From: an uncultured Clostridiaceae bacterium
GTDB lineage: Bacteria > Bacillota > Clostridia > TANB77 > CAG-465
Length of the DNA stretch: 64,000 nucleotides
Assembly: GCA_947169155.1 (NCBI GenBank)
Contig: CAMVON010000004.1
Location: 1-64,000 of the forward strand
Reading direction: 5' to 3'
Positions 42,825 to 52,417 of the stretch are shown one piece after another (position 1 is the stretch's first letter; each line of letters starts with the position of its first letter). The position numbers and the translations under genes were made by a program. Below the pieces are notes generated by a model. The model ran no database searches. It was given only the letters and a program-made list of their open reading frames with translations, and was not told the DNA's origin.

Positions 42825-43043
42825 ATGTCAAAAAGATTTAAAGCAAGAAGAAATCAGCTAGAGAGGTCAACAGATGACAGATGGATACTAGGTGTACTTG
42901 GAGGTATAGCAGACTATTTTGGATGGAGCTCTAATTTAGTTAGAGGAATTTGGATAGTTCTTGGTATATTCTTCCATAAAGTATGGTGGTTATTCATTTT
43001 AGCATATGTTGCTGCAGGTATTTTTATACCTGAAGAAAAATAA
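42825..43043 (+). CDS. PspC domain protein
   Basis: A 72-residue protein. A basic N-terminus leads to TDDRWILGVLGGIADYFGWSSNLVRGIWIVLGI in the order of the PspC domain (shown here as two halves: GVLGGIADYFGWSS and NLVRGIWIVLGIFF), and a second hydrophobic segment ends in IPEEK. Small PspC proteins sense or buffer membrane stress in Gram-positive bacteria. The ATG at 42825 follows AAGGAGG. It is cotranscribed with a second PspC gene 22 bases later, presumably a duplicate. Confidence 0.88.
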   Translation: MSKRFKARRNQLERSTDDRWILGVLGGIADYFGWSSNLVRGIWIVLGIFFHKVWWLFILAYVAAGIFIPEEK

Positions 43044-43065
43044 TTAAAAAGGAGGAAAAAGACTA

Positions 43066-43266
43066 ATGTCTAATAACGGAAAAAAATTAACAAAATCTAG
43101 AACAGATAAAAAAATATCTGGTGTATGTGGGGGATTGGCTGAATATTTCGGCGTGGATTCTATTTGGATTAGACTTGCATGGCTAGTATTGCTATTTTGT
43201 TTTGGTACTGGAATATTATTATATATTGCGTTTGCATTAATAATGCCAGAAGCACCAAAAGAATAA
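43066..43266 (+). CDS. PspC domain protein
   Basis: A 66-residue protein with a basic start (KKLTKSRTDKK), then ISGVCGGLAEYFGVDSIWI and RLAWLVLLFCFGTGILLYIA, ending in IMPEAPKE: the standard single-domain PspC layout. It is more typical than its partner upstream and is the second gene of the pair. AAGGAGGAAAAAG precedes the ATG. A terminator follows the stop. Confidence 0.92.
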   Translation: MSNNGKKLTKSRTDKKISGVCGGLAEYFGVDSIWIRLAWLVLLFCFGTGILLYIAFALIMPEAPKE

Positions 43267-43278
43267 ATTGATCGGGTT

Positions 43279-43306
43279 GAGAGTAGAAATTATCTACTCT
43301 CTTTTG
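43279..43306 (+). terminator. Terminator of the PspC pair
   Basis: GAGAGTAGA at 43279-43287 pairs with TCTACTCTC at 43293-43301, then TTTTG. Confidence 0.8.
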
Positions 43307-43352
43307 TTATATTTTCTACTCAGTATTTATTTAAATAATTTTAAAATTTCAG

Positions 43353-43381
43353 TTGACAATGTTTAACACATAAAATATAAT
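43353..43381 (+). promoter_or_regulatory. Promoter of the purA leader
   Basis: TTGACA at 43353-43358 and TATAAT at 43376-43381, spacer 17. No equally good promoter lies between here and purA. Confidence 0.8.
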
Positions 43382-43407
43382 AAATATGTATTGAGTAGGT
43401 GAATAAT

Positions 43408-43494
43408 ATGCAAGGGGTGGCGATGTTTAAAAAACGTATAAAAAACATCAGCAAGATGAAATATTCTTGTTCACTTGTAAAACATAAATTTTAG
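43408..43494 (+). CDS. Short basic leader peptide before purA
   Basis: A 28-codon frame (or 23 codons from the ATG at 43423, which follows AAGGGGTGG) encodes a Lys-rich peptide containing MFKKRIKNISKMKYS and ending VKHKF. It ends exactly where a 14-bp terminator stem begins, so ribosomes reading it would approach or touch the hairpin. That is the geometry of a translated attenuator leader; it might also be an independent small protein with its own terminator. The mRNA can fold further hairpins (GATGTT with AACATC, CAAGA with TCTTG). No match to a known purine riboswitch was seen. Confidence 0.45.
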   Translation: MQGVAMFKKRIKNISKMKYSCSLVKHKF

Positions 43495-43530
43495 ATAAGA
43501 AGGTAGGATACTACCTTCTTATCTTTTTTT
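43493..43530 (+). terminator. Strong terminator between leader and purA
   Basis: A 14-bp perfect stem, 43493-43506 (AGATAAGAAGGTAG) with 43511-43524, loop of four, then eight T. It lies about 65 bases before purA. Confidence 0.9.
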
Positions 43531-43546
43531 GTGACTAGCAAAATAA

Positions 43547-44866
<1,320 letters not shown>

Positions 44867-44875
44867 GGAGAAAAA

Positions 44876-46231
44876 ATGGAAATAAACACATTAATGAGTA
44901 TATCTCCAATAGACGGAAGATATAGAAAAACTGTAGAAAAGATAAGCGAGTATTTTAGTGAGTTTGCATATATAAAATATAGAGTTATAGTAGAAATAAA
45001 GTGGTTAGAAAAAATTCTAAATACAAAAGAAATAGCACAATTTAAAGGGAATCTAAGTGTTCTAGAAGATATTATTTCAAACTTTAATTTAGAAGAATGT
45101 GAACGTGTAAAAGAATTTGAACAAACAACAAATCATGATGTAAAAGCTATTGAGTACTATATTAGAGAAAAGATAAAAGGAACAGATATAGAGCCATATT
45201 CACATTTTGTACATTTTGCATGTACATCTGAAGATATAAATAATATTGCACATTCACTAATGTTAAAAGATACATTAAATAATATTGTTGTACCTCAAAT
45301 GGATGAAATTATAAAAGACGTAGAAGCAAAAGCAATTGAACTTAAAGATTTGCCGCTTCTTGCACATACTCATGGACAGCCAGCAACTCCAACCACAGTT
45401 GGAAAAGAGCTCGCAGTATTTGTGTATAGATGGAATTATATTAAAAACAAAATAATGAGTATAAAACTAAAAAGCAAATTTAATGGTGCAACAGGTAATT
45501 TTGCAGCACATAGTGTATGCATAGATATAGATTGGATTGAATTTGCAAAAGAGTTTGTAGAAAGTTTTAAATTAGAGTATAATCCATTAGTTACTCAAAT
45601 TGAATCACACGATACAATATGTGAAGTTATGAGTTATATTAAGTTATTCAATAATATAACAATGGACTTTAACCAAGATATGTGGACATATATTTCAATG
45701 AAATATTTTAAGCAAAAAACAGTTGCAACAGAAACAGGCTCATCGGTAATGCCACACAAAGTTAACCCAATTAATCACGAGAATTCTATGGCAAATATTA
45801 GAATGGCTAATAGCATAATAGATAACTTCACAAATAATCTTCAAGTGTCTCGTATGCAAAGAGATTTAAGTGATTCATCTAACTTAAGAAATATAGGTGT
45901 GGTACTTGCGCACACTATAATTAGTATTACTCAAACAATAAAAGGATTTGCTAAAATGGAACCAAATGAAGATGTGCTAAGAGAAGATCTAGAAAATAAT
46001 CCTGAAGTTCTTGCAGAAGCAATACAAACAATGTTAAGAAAGAATGGTTATAACAATGCATATGAAATGTTAAAAGATTTAACTCGTGGAAAAGAAGTTA
46101 CACTAGATACAATGAGAGAGTTTGTAACTAGTTTAGATATACCAAATACAGACAAAAATAAACTATTAAAATTAACACCTACAAATTATGTAGGACTATC
46201 ATCTAAACTTGTAGATTATGCAAAAAAATAA
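44876..46231 (+). CDS. purB: Adenylosuccinate lyase
   Basis: A 451-residue protein of the long, E. coli-like form. It opens LMSISPIDGRYRKTVEKIS; FVHFACTSEDINNIAHSLM and THGQPATPTTVGKELAVF hold active-site residues, and TGSSVMPHKVNPINHENSM is the fumarase/aspartase superfamily signature. It releases fumarate from adenylosuccinate to give AMP and also works in the IMP pathway on SAICAR. Cotranscribed with purA and followed by a terminator. Confidence 0.97.
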   Translation: MEINTLMSISPIDGRYRKTVEKISEYFSEFAYIKYRVIVEIKWLEKILNTKEIAQFKGNLSVLEDIISNFNLEECERVKEFEQTTNHDVKAIEYYIREKIKGTDIEPYSHFVHFACTSEDINNIAHSLMLKDTLNNIVVPQMDEIIKDVEAKAIELKDLPLLAHTHGQPATPTTVGKELAVFVYRWNYIKNKIMSIKLKSKFNGATGNFAAHSVCIDIDWIEFAKEFVESFKLEYNPLVTQIESHDTICEVMSYIKLFNNITMDFNQDMWTYISMKYFKQKTVATETGSSVMPHKVNPINHENSMANIRMANSIIDNFTNNLQVSRMQRDLSDSSNLRNIGVVLAHTIISITQTIKGFAKMEPNEDVLREDLENNPEVLAEAIQTMLRKNGYNNAYEMLKDLTRGKEVTLDTMREFVTSLDIPNTDKNKLLKLTPTNYVGLSSKLVDYAKK

Positions 46232-46235
46232 AAAG

Positions 46236-46258
46236 CAGGAATAATTTCCTGTTTTTTT
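46236..46258 (+). terminator. Terminator of purA-purB
   Basis: CAGGAA at 46236-46241 pairs with TTCCTG at 46246-46251, then a T run. Confidence 0.75.
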
Positions 46259-46438
46259 ATGTAAATATCTTTATTTTATGTCAATTGTATGTTATAATAA
46301 TCGTTGTAAGACAATATACTTTATACCAAAAAATATATAATTATAGGAGGGTTATTATGATTAAATGTGGTGTAAAAAAATTAAATGAGGTAAAAGAAAT
46401 TTTTACTGAGTGTCGTCAAAACGATTCAACACTATACT

Positions 46439-47122
46439 ATGATGGACGGATTACCATCAGCTAGAATTAAGTGTTATATCATGGCAGACAAAATTGTAGA
46501 CAAGTATAATTCATTTATCAAAAAGAACAAGCAAGAACTTGTTAAAAAAGGATGGAAATTATCTTCTAAAGCTGACAGTTTTCAAAATAAGGAGTTACGC
46601 ATAAACATAGTAACTAGTTTATTTAAAAACAGCGTAGATGTTACATTTGATTTTGATACAGTAGATAAGGCATATGAACATATTGACGAAGAAGTTCAAT
46701 GTATTGTAAAAAAGATTCTTAATCTTGATGAAAAAGCTAGACTAAATATAGATGTAACAATTGGAGATAAAAGAGGTTTAAGATTAAGCCCTGGATTATA
46801 CGAACAATTATTATATGAAGCCGGATATAAAAATACAAAATTTTTAGAAAAACGTTATAGAAAGTTTGAAATCTTAGACGGATTAAACATAACAACAAAT
46901 ATTTATGTTTCAGGAAATTCAAGAGATAGCGAGGTGGATTATGTGGTAAATTTAGAAAATAGTATTATAAATACTTCACAAATCCAAGATGCAATGAATA
47001 ATGCAATGTATTACTATTACGTAAAATATGTAAAACTGCATTATGAATTATTATCACAAATTCAACCAAGCTTTATAAAAGTTAACCAAAACTTTTATAA
47101 CTCTATAGAAGCATTTATATAA
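46439..47122 (+). CDS. Hypothetical protein, perhaps missing its true N-terminus
   Basis: A 227-residue soluble protein without a recognised domain; it has Lys-rich helices (VDKYNSFIKKNKQELVKKGW), a strand pair (NSVDVTFDFDTV) and a C-terminal Tyr-rich helix (NNAMYYYYVKYVKLHYEL). The ATG at 46439 has no ribosome site. A good one (TAGGAGGG) precedes an ATG at 46357 that reads 35 codons (MIKCGVKKLNEVKEIFTE...) in the other frame and overlaps this one until 46463. One +1 shift near 46449 would join both into a 255-residue protein. Either the gene is frameshifted or the upstream frame is a separate leader. Confidence 0.65.
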   Translation: MMDGLPSARIKCYIMADKIVDKYNSFIKKNKQELVKKGWKLSSKADSFQNKELRINIVTSLFKNSVDVTFDFDTVDKAYEHIDEEVQCIVKKILNLDEKARLNIDVTIGDKRGLRLSPGLYEQLLYEAGYKNTKFLEKRYRKFEILDGLNITTNIYVSGNSRDSEVDYVVNLENSIINTSQIQDAMNNAMYYYYVKYVKLHYELLSQIQPSFIKVNQNFYNSIEAFI

Positions 47123-47128
47123 AAAAAT

Positions 47129-47160
47129 AAGAAAAGGTACAAAAGTATCTTTTCTTTTTT
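47129..47160. terminator. Bidirectional terminator
   Basis: AAGAAAAGGTAC at 47129-47140 pairs with GTATCTTTTCTT at 47145-47156 (one G-U pair), loop AAAA, T-rich on the right; it separates converging genes. Confidence 0.8.
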
Positions 47161-48436
47161 ATGTGTTTTGTATAATTAATTCTTGTGAGAACATGTTATT
47201 GCCCACACTAGTATAAATTTCAGAATTTTTCTTTGAATCAACAAGACGTTTAACTTCCCAAAGACCTAATCCAGATTTTATCTTTTTACTTGATACACCT
47301 TTTTCAAATATTTTATCCACATCAATATTTTCATCTTTTATACTATTAGATATCTTAATTAATTTTGCATTTTTAACTTTATCTTCTTCAAAAGATATAT
47401 TAAGTATTTTAGCTTTTGTTTTCTCACTAGCTTCAATTGCATTATCTAAAAGTATTCCTAGTATTCTAGAAAGTTCAGCAAAGTTAAATGATATGTCATT
47501 GATGCTTGTATCTATATTTATATTAAAATCTATATCTTTATCTATTGCTTTGCAGTATTTACAACTAAGTATTCCATATATTGCTGGTTGATTCACAAGA
47601 TCAGGCTCTAGTTTTGAATCATAACAAATACTTTTAGATTCAAGTACTACATGTTTTAAATAACTATCTAGTGCATCATATTGCTTAGTTGCTATATATC
47701 CATACATTATTTGTAATATATTATCATAATCATGTTTAATTATTCTCAATCTATCAATAGTAGAAGATAAGTCTTTTAAGTAAATTTCAGATTTTATCTT
47801 GTTATATTTTGAGTTTATATAATGATTTGCAAATTTACATATAGATAGTAGTATTGTTAGCATTAAAAATATAAAATAAAACTTATGACTAAACATACTA
47901 ATATCTGGTGAAAGAATAATAGGTAGACTAAATAGTATCATATAAAAGGTTAATGTAGATACCATATTACTACCAGCATTGTCTATTATTAGATTTAGCT
48001 TACTACTATTATGTTTTACATATATTAATACAGGAATAGATGTCACAGCAAGAAATATTGTTGGCAACATCATAGATAATAAAGTGTAATTAAGTATATT
48101 GCTAAATACTAGATATATAGATGACGCTAAATTATTACTAAGAGATAAAAGCATACAAGTAATAAGAGTACCTGCTGTTGTACACTTTAAATCTTCTTTC
48201 AAGACAAACTTGTGAATTATTAATAGTGATATAGCATAAATTAAAGATAAATTACTATGTTTTAATACCATTAATAATTCAAAAGTCGACGATGTAATAA
48301 TAAGTACTACTAGTATGTTAATTTTAGTTAATATAGGTAATTTGCTATCATTAAAATTATTGTATAAACGAGTTACGAAATGAAACATTATTAATACTTC
48401 AGAAAGTACAACTAATAATGTTATTAAAACATTCAT
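47159..48436 (-). CDS. GHKL sensor histidine kinase, AgrC-like
   Basis: A 425-residue protein. Residues 1-200 have six or seven hydrophobic segments without a large outside domain, as in AgrC/ComD-type peptide receptors. The cytoplasmic part has IDRLRIIKHDYDNILQIMYGY with the phosphate-accepting His, LGILLDNAIEASEKTK (N box) and SSKKIKSGLGLWEVKRL (G box). These kinases normally work with a LytTR-type response regulator and a peptide signal; neither is encoded here. A reverse-strand TTGACA (48496-48491) and TATAAT (48475-48470) lie upstream, with a 15-base spacer. Confidence 0.88.
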   Translation of the reverse strand: MNVLITLLVVLSEVLIMFHFVTRLYNNFNDSKLPILTKINILVVLIITSSTFELLMVLKHSNLSLIYAISLLIIHKFVLKEDLKCTTAGTLITCMLLSLSNNLASSIYLVFSNILNYTLLSMMLPTIFLAVTSIPVLIYVKHNSSKLNLIIDNAGSNMVSTLTFYMILFSLPIILSPDISMFSHKFYFIFLMLTILLSICKFANHYINSKYNKIKSEIYLKDLSSTIDRLRIIKHDYDNILQIMYGYIATKQYDALDSYLKHVVLESKSICYDSKLEPDLVNQPAIYGILSCKYCKAIDKDIDFNINIDTSINDISFNFAELSRILGILLDNAIEASEKTKAKILNISFEEDKVKNAKLIKISNSIKDENIDVDKIFEKGVSSKKIKSGLGLWEVKRLVDSKKNSEIYTSVGNNMFSQELIIQNT

Positions 48437-48650
48437 AATAATCCCTTCTTTCGTAACAACGTTTCAAATATTATAACAATTTATCCACATTGTCAACAAT
48501 TTAAAGGTTAAAAAGTCATTTTCTACAAAATTCTACAATTATTAAAAGATATATAAAAATTAGTATTTGTCTATCTATATACACTTTTGTCTAAAGTATT
48601 GAAGCTGTAATTTAAGAGAGTATAATAGCTTTGTGACGGAGGTAGATCAT

Positions 48651-49112
48651 ATGGAGAAAATAGAAAGTATATATGAAATTATGGTTAAAAGCAAGTTTGT
48701 ATATTACATGAGCGATGTAATTCGAGACATTAATGTTATAGATTTTGCAATCATTAGCAGTAATTTAGAATATCAAACAAAAGTATATAAAATAATGATA
48801 GACAAGTATGTCTTTGAGCTAGATAGAATTGGTTTTTCAAAAGCTATGGAATTACAGCAAAATAATAATTATTATCATTTATCTGAAGCTTCAATAATTA
48901 GAAATAGTCTGAGTTCTTTAAGAAAATGGATTATTCGCTCATGTGGATATATGTGTATAAGAAATATAGCAAAGGAGCAAGATATTAAAAGTATAGATTC
49001 ATATATGAAAAAGTATTCTTTAAATGACGAGGTTGTAGATATAAGAACGCTAAGAAATAAATTAGAATACATAGACGATGGAATACTAACATATTTAAGA
49101 GGTGAAAATTAA
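48651..49112 (+). CDS. Hypothetical helical protein
   Basis: A 153-residue protein, mostly helical, no membrane segment. It has FVYYMSDVIRDINVIDFA near the start and LSEASIIRNSLSSLRKWIIRSCGYM in the middle. I do not recognise it. GGAGG is placed correctly for ATG at 48651; the frame is open from a GTG at 48633 without a ribosome site. Its stop overlaps the next start (TAATG), so the two are an operon and probably work together. Confidence 0.75.
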   Translation: MEKIESIYEIMVKSKFVYYMSDVIRDINVIDFAIISSNLEYQTKVYKIMIDKYVFELDRIGFSKAMELQQNNNYYHLSEASIIRNSLSSLRKWIIRSCGYMCIRNIAKEQDIKSIDSYMKKYSLNDEVVDIRTLRNKLEYIDDGILTYLRGEN

Positions 49113-49519
49113 TGGAAAGACAAGACAAAATATACTATATATTATCCCAGAAAGCACCAAAGCTTTATGAAGATATTATAGTAATAGATGGGGCGATTGA
49201 ACAAATAAATGTGGAGTATAAAAAAGAAGTGCTAAGAAGACTAGAAGGAAGATATTACATCACTTTAAATAGGTTAAAATACAATTTATACAATAAAAAG
49301 ATAGATAAAAAAATACAAAAAGATATATATACTTTAAAAAAAGCACTAAATACAAAACTTGGAACTTTAAAACTATTTCTAACTAGAGCAGCAATACTAA
49401 CGTTTGTAGATAGATATGAGCTAGAAGAAATAATTGAAAAGATATATGAAGAAAATAATACATCAATTCTAGATGAATATTTTGCAAAATTAGATGAGCT
49501 AAGTTATGAATACATTTAG
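49112..49519 (+). CDS. Hypothetical helical protein
   Basis: A 135-residue basic, mostly helical protein (IYYILSQKAPKLYEDIIVID, LKKALNTKLGTLKLFLTRAA, ELEEIIEKIYEE). It does not match a family I know. It shares an operon with the preceding gene by a one-base overlap. Its general plan (a helix with a Lys-Leu-rich core, then an acidic end) resembles that of its neighbour, so remote duplication is possible but not shown. Confidence 0.75.
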   Translation: MERQDKIYYILSQKAPKLYEDIIVIDGAIEQINVEYKKEVLRRLEGRYYITLNRLKYNLYNKKIDKKIQKDIYTLKKALNTKLGTLKLFLTRAAILTFVDRYELEEIIEKIYEENNTSILDEYFAKLDELSYEYI

Positions 49520-49574
49520 ACTTGTTATTTTTCTAAATTATTGGTAATATATACATATAATTTAGGAGGTAGCT

Positions 49575-50321
49575 ATGAGGGCACTAATAACAGGAGCATC
49601 TTCTGGAATAGGAAGAGATATATCAAAAGAACTTGCAAGAAGAGGTTATGATATAGTAATTGTTGCAAGAAGTGAAGACAAGCTAAATGAATTAAAAAAT
49701 GAAATAACTAATGTTCAAGTTGAAGTTATACCAATGGATATTAGTAAACTAGATAATTGCAAAGAGTTGTATGAAAAAGTTGGATATGTAGATATACTAG
49801 TAAATAATGCTGGCTTTGGACTATTTGGAAAATTTAATACAACAGATATAAATAGAGAAATGGAAATGGTAGATCTAAATGTAAAATCTCTACATTTTCT
49901 AACAAAACTATTTTTAAAAGATATGGTAGAAAAAGATAAAGGATATATTTTAAATGTATCATCTATTGCAGGACATTTGCCAGGACCATTTATGAGTACA
50001 TATTATGCAACTAAGCACTATGTATTTAATTTATCTGAATCAATCAATGAGGAATTAAAGAAAGATAAATCTCATGTAAGAGTAGGAACACTAAATCCAG
50101 GACCAGTTGAAACAAACTTTAACAAAGTTGCAAATGTTAAGTTTAACTTGAGCTCACTAACTAGTGACTATGTTGCAAAGTACACTGTAGATAAAATGCT
50201 AAAGGGTAAAACAGATATTACTCCAGGCTTTGGTGTAAGATGTACAAGATTTTTTGCTAAGGTTGTACCAGATACACTAATGGCAAAAATAGTATATAAT
50301 ACACAAAAGAAAAGAGGGTAA
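49575..50321 (+). CDS. Short-chain dehydrogenase/reductase
   Basis: A 248-residue classical SDR. ALITGASSGIGRDISKELA is the cofactor loop, VDILVNNAGFG the NNAG motif, and NVSSIAGHLPGPFMSTYYATKH gives Ser, Tyr-x3-Lys of the active site. LNPGPVETNF follows in the usual place. An Arg just after the second strand (VIVARSEDKL) suggests NADP. It resembles YqjQ/DltE-type reductases; substrate unknown. Monocistronic, with TTAGGAGG upstream and a terminator after. Confidence 0.95.
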   Translation: MRALITGASSGIGRDISKELARRGYDIVIVARSEDKLNELKNEITNVQVEVIPMDISKLDNCKELYEKVGYVDILVNNAGFGLFGKFNTTDINREMEMVDLNVKSLHFLTKLFLKDMVEKDKGYILNVSSIAGHLPGPFMSTYYATKHYVFNLSESINEELKKDKSHVRVGTLNPGPVETNFNKVANVKFNLSSLTSDYVAKYTVDKMLKGKTDITPGFGVRCTRFFAKVVPDTLMAKIVYNTQKKRG

Positions 50322-50354
50322 AGACTGAACTATAAACAATAAAATTAACATAAA

Positions 50355-50390
50355 AAGAAGAAAATTTACGTTTTCTTCTTTTCTTTTTGC
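50355..50390 (+). terminator. Terminator after 50321
   Basis: AAGAAGAAAA at 50355-50364 pairs with TTTTCTTCTT at 50371-50380, T-rich exit. Confidence 0.8.
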
Positions 50391-50467
50391 CTATACCATG
50401 TTATAATTACTTCGAATCGAAATAATAAACATCAATGAATAACTATTTTATTGAAAAGGAGAGGTGA

Positions 50468-50959
50468 ATGACTATGAACCAAATTATACTAGATTCATAT
50501 TACTTGGTTAAATTACACCAAGATAATGGAGAATGCATCAGCATTAGAAGATTGACAGATTTGTTATATGTATATGAAGCTGCATTTATGAATGTACATG
50601 AAGTAAATAGAATTTATGACGATGAATTTCTATTTGGTAGTAATGATATATTTGTTCCTGCAGTAGACAATGAGTTTGAAAGTTTTAAAGAATGCGAAAG
50701 CATCATGATTGAAAATAAAAGACTAAAAGCTATAACAAAAAGAATAAGTAAGCAAAAGAAAGCTGACCTTGGATTCATATATAGATATTTTAGAAATATA
50801 TCAGACAGTAAAGTTCATGAATTTATAATGTCAGAAGACTCACCAATTGAAGAAACATATCAAAACCCAGAATTAGTATACTATAACGTTGTGCACAACA
50901 TTGGAATCGAAAAAGCAAGGATGAAGACATGGTACTACGACTTTGTTATGAAGTTTTAA
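50468..50959 (+). CDS. Panacea-domain-like protein
   Basis: A 163-residue protein. ISIRRLTDLLYVYEAAFMN with the later EVNRIYDDEFLFGSNDIFVPAVDNEFES (quoted in parts: IYDDEFLFG and VPAVDNEFESF) has the order of the Panacea (SocA/DUF4065) domain, where the first helix is followed by a loop before a GPVVP-like turn; EFIMSEDSPIEETYQN near the end fits its closing HxxPW-like helix. Panacea proteins are antitoxins for many toxins, but no toxin-sized gene is adjacent, so it is an orphan or has another role. Start at 50468 or 50474. Confidence 0.5.
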   Translation: MTMNQIILDSYYLVKLHQDNGECISIRRLTDLLYVYEAAFMNVHEVNRIYDDEFLFGSNDIFVPAVDNEFESFKECESIMIENKRLKAITKRISKQKKADLGFIYRYFRNISDSKVHEFIMSEDSPIEETYQNPELVYYNVVHNIGIEKARMKTWYYDFVMKF

Positions 50960-50967
50960 AAATAAGA

Positions 50968-51000
50968 GAAAGAGTAAGAATTTTTACTCTTTCTTTTTTT
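50968..51000 (+). terminator. Terminator after 50959
   Basis: GAAAGAGTAA at 50968-50977 pairs with TTACTCTTTC at 50984-50993, then seven T. Confidence 0.85.
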
Positions 51001-51022
51001 ATACTTTCATGTTATATTGTTT

Positions 51023-51700
51023 ATGGTGAATAACGTGAAAAAATATAGCAAAATAACTAAAATAAGTGAATTAAATAAGTATTACGATAAGCTTCAAAAA
51101 GAGTATGGAGCAAAAGAACTAAATTCAATATATAATGGTGGGTGCGAAGAAAATCCAGATGTATGTTTTATATTTATGAATCCAACTGGTAGAAATGTGG
51201 CATCAACAAAAGAATGGAAAGGAAGACGTTCTCCTTGGATTGGTACTAAAAACATATGGAAGTTAATTCATGCAGTAGGTCTTCAAAGTGATGAAATATT
51301 TAATAAAATTCAAACAATTAAACCTAATGATTGGACTCAAGAGTTTGCAGATGAGGTGTATGAAGATATAGCCACTCATAAAGTTTTTATTACAAATCTT
51401 GGGAAATGTACACAAATAGATGCAAGACCACTTCCAGATAAGGTATTAAAAGAGTATTTAGAATTACTAGAAAAAGAAATAGAAATAATAAATCCAAAGA
51501 AAATTATAGTATTTGGAAACCAAGTAAGCAGTATATTTTTAAATGAAAAAATATGCGTTAAAAGTGTAAGGCAAAAAGATTTTTTAAAAGAAATAAACAA
51601 AAAGACATATCCTACATATGCAGTATTCTATCCTGTAGGAAATGGAATGAGAAATATAGATTTAGCTATTGAAGATATTAAAGATATAATAAAAAAATAG
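51023..51700 (+). CDS. Uracil-DNA-glycosylase-like protein
   Basis: A 225-residue protein. VCFIFMNPTGRNVAS near residue 50 matches the first motif of the uracil-DNA glycosylase superfamily (GxNPG/A-type), followed by SPWIGTKNIWKLIHAVGL, FITNLGKCTQID, and the strand IIVFGNQVSSIF. The second catalytic motif (HPS-like) is not plain near the C-terminus (VFYPVGNG), so activity is uncertain. No ribosome site precedes the start; TATATT at 51013-51018 lies so close that the mRNA may be leaderless, starting at or near ATG 51023. Confidence 0.7.
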   Translation: MVNNVKKYSKITKISELNKYYDKLQKEYGAKELNSIYNGGCEENPDVCFIFMNPTGRNVASTKEWKGRRSPWIGTKNIWKLIHAVGLQSDEIFNKIQTIKPNDWTQEFADEVYEDIATHKVFITNLGKCTQIDARPLPDKVLKEYLELLEKEIEIINPKKIIVFGNQVSSIFLNEKICVKSVRQKDFLKEINKKTYPTYAVFYPVGNGMRNIDLAIEDIKDIIKK

Positions 51701-51727
51701 AGTGGAATAACCACTCTATCTTTTTTT
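51697..51727. terminator. Bidirectional terminator
   Basis: ATAGAGTGG at 51697-51705 pairs with CCACTCTAT at 51711-51719 and T-rich exits follow both ways. Confidence 0.85.
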
Positions 51728-52265
51728 AGCTAAGTTTAAATAGCATTGCTATAGATTCAACCATATTTCCAATTTCTGTAATTAGTAATATTATACCTGT
51801 AACCATAGTAATTGTTGCAATAGTTGCAAATGGGTTAATTATTAAAACTAGTCCAAACACTAGATGAACAAGTGCTGTAACAAGCATTAATACCCAAGTA
51901 GGAGAAGATGCAGATTTTAAATTAAAAGCAAATTGAAATTTTACTATAAACTGTATAATTTGCCATGCACCAATTATGACTCCTAAAAAATCATTTAATA
52001 TGTTAGGTCTAAATATTAAGAAAAGACCAATTATTGTATATATAGTTCCTTGAATCAATTCTGTACTAATAGTTTTATTCTCAATATTTGAAGTAAAATA
52101 TGAAACCATATGAATAATTCCAAGTAGTGCAAGAAATGCACCTATAACTATAACTATAAAATTAAGTGAAGCTTCTGGTTTAAAAATTAAAAAGAAAGCC
52201 AAAATAATTAATAGTATAGATGTTGCAATGGAAGCTTTTTCATAATTTTTCACTCTATCAATCAT
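51726..52265 (-). CDS. DUF308/HdeD-like membrane protein
   Basis: About 179 residues with six hydrophobic segments in three pairs; FKPEASLNFIVIVIGAFLALLGIIHM and FRPNILNDFLGVIIGAWQII show the internal repeat (a short xPx turn before each second helix) typical of DUF308/HdeD proteins. In enteric bacteria HdeD helps acid resistance; here no function is known. The ATG at 52265 follows GGAGG; the frame is open a few codons further. Confidence 0.85.
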   Translation of the reverse strand: MIDRVKNYEKASIATSILLIILAFFLIFKPEASLNFIVIVIGAFLALLGIIHMVSYFTSNIENKTISTELIQGTIYTIIGLFLIFRPNILNDFLGVIIGAWQIIQFIVKFQFAFNLKSASSPTWVLMLVTALVHLVFGLVLIINPFATIATITMVTGIILLITEIGNMVESIAMLFKLS

Positions 52266-52417
52266 ATAAATTACCTCCAATTTTTTTAATTATAATCTTA
52301 TACTATCACAACTAATAAAATAATTCAATATATGCATTCTCAAAGGCTTATCTTAATTGACTTTAAATATTATTTGTGATAAGATATTTCTGTAATCTTA
52401 AATGGAGGAAAAGACGG

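Noticed and set aside
43381-43530. Guanine or other purine riboswitch before purA
   Set aside because: The conserved core of the purine class and of the ZTP class is not present.
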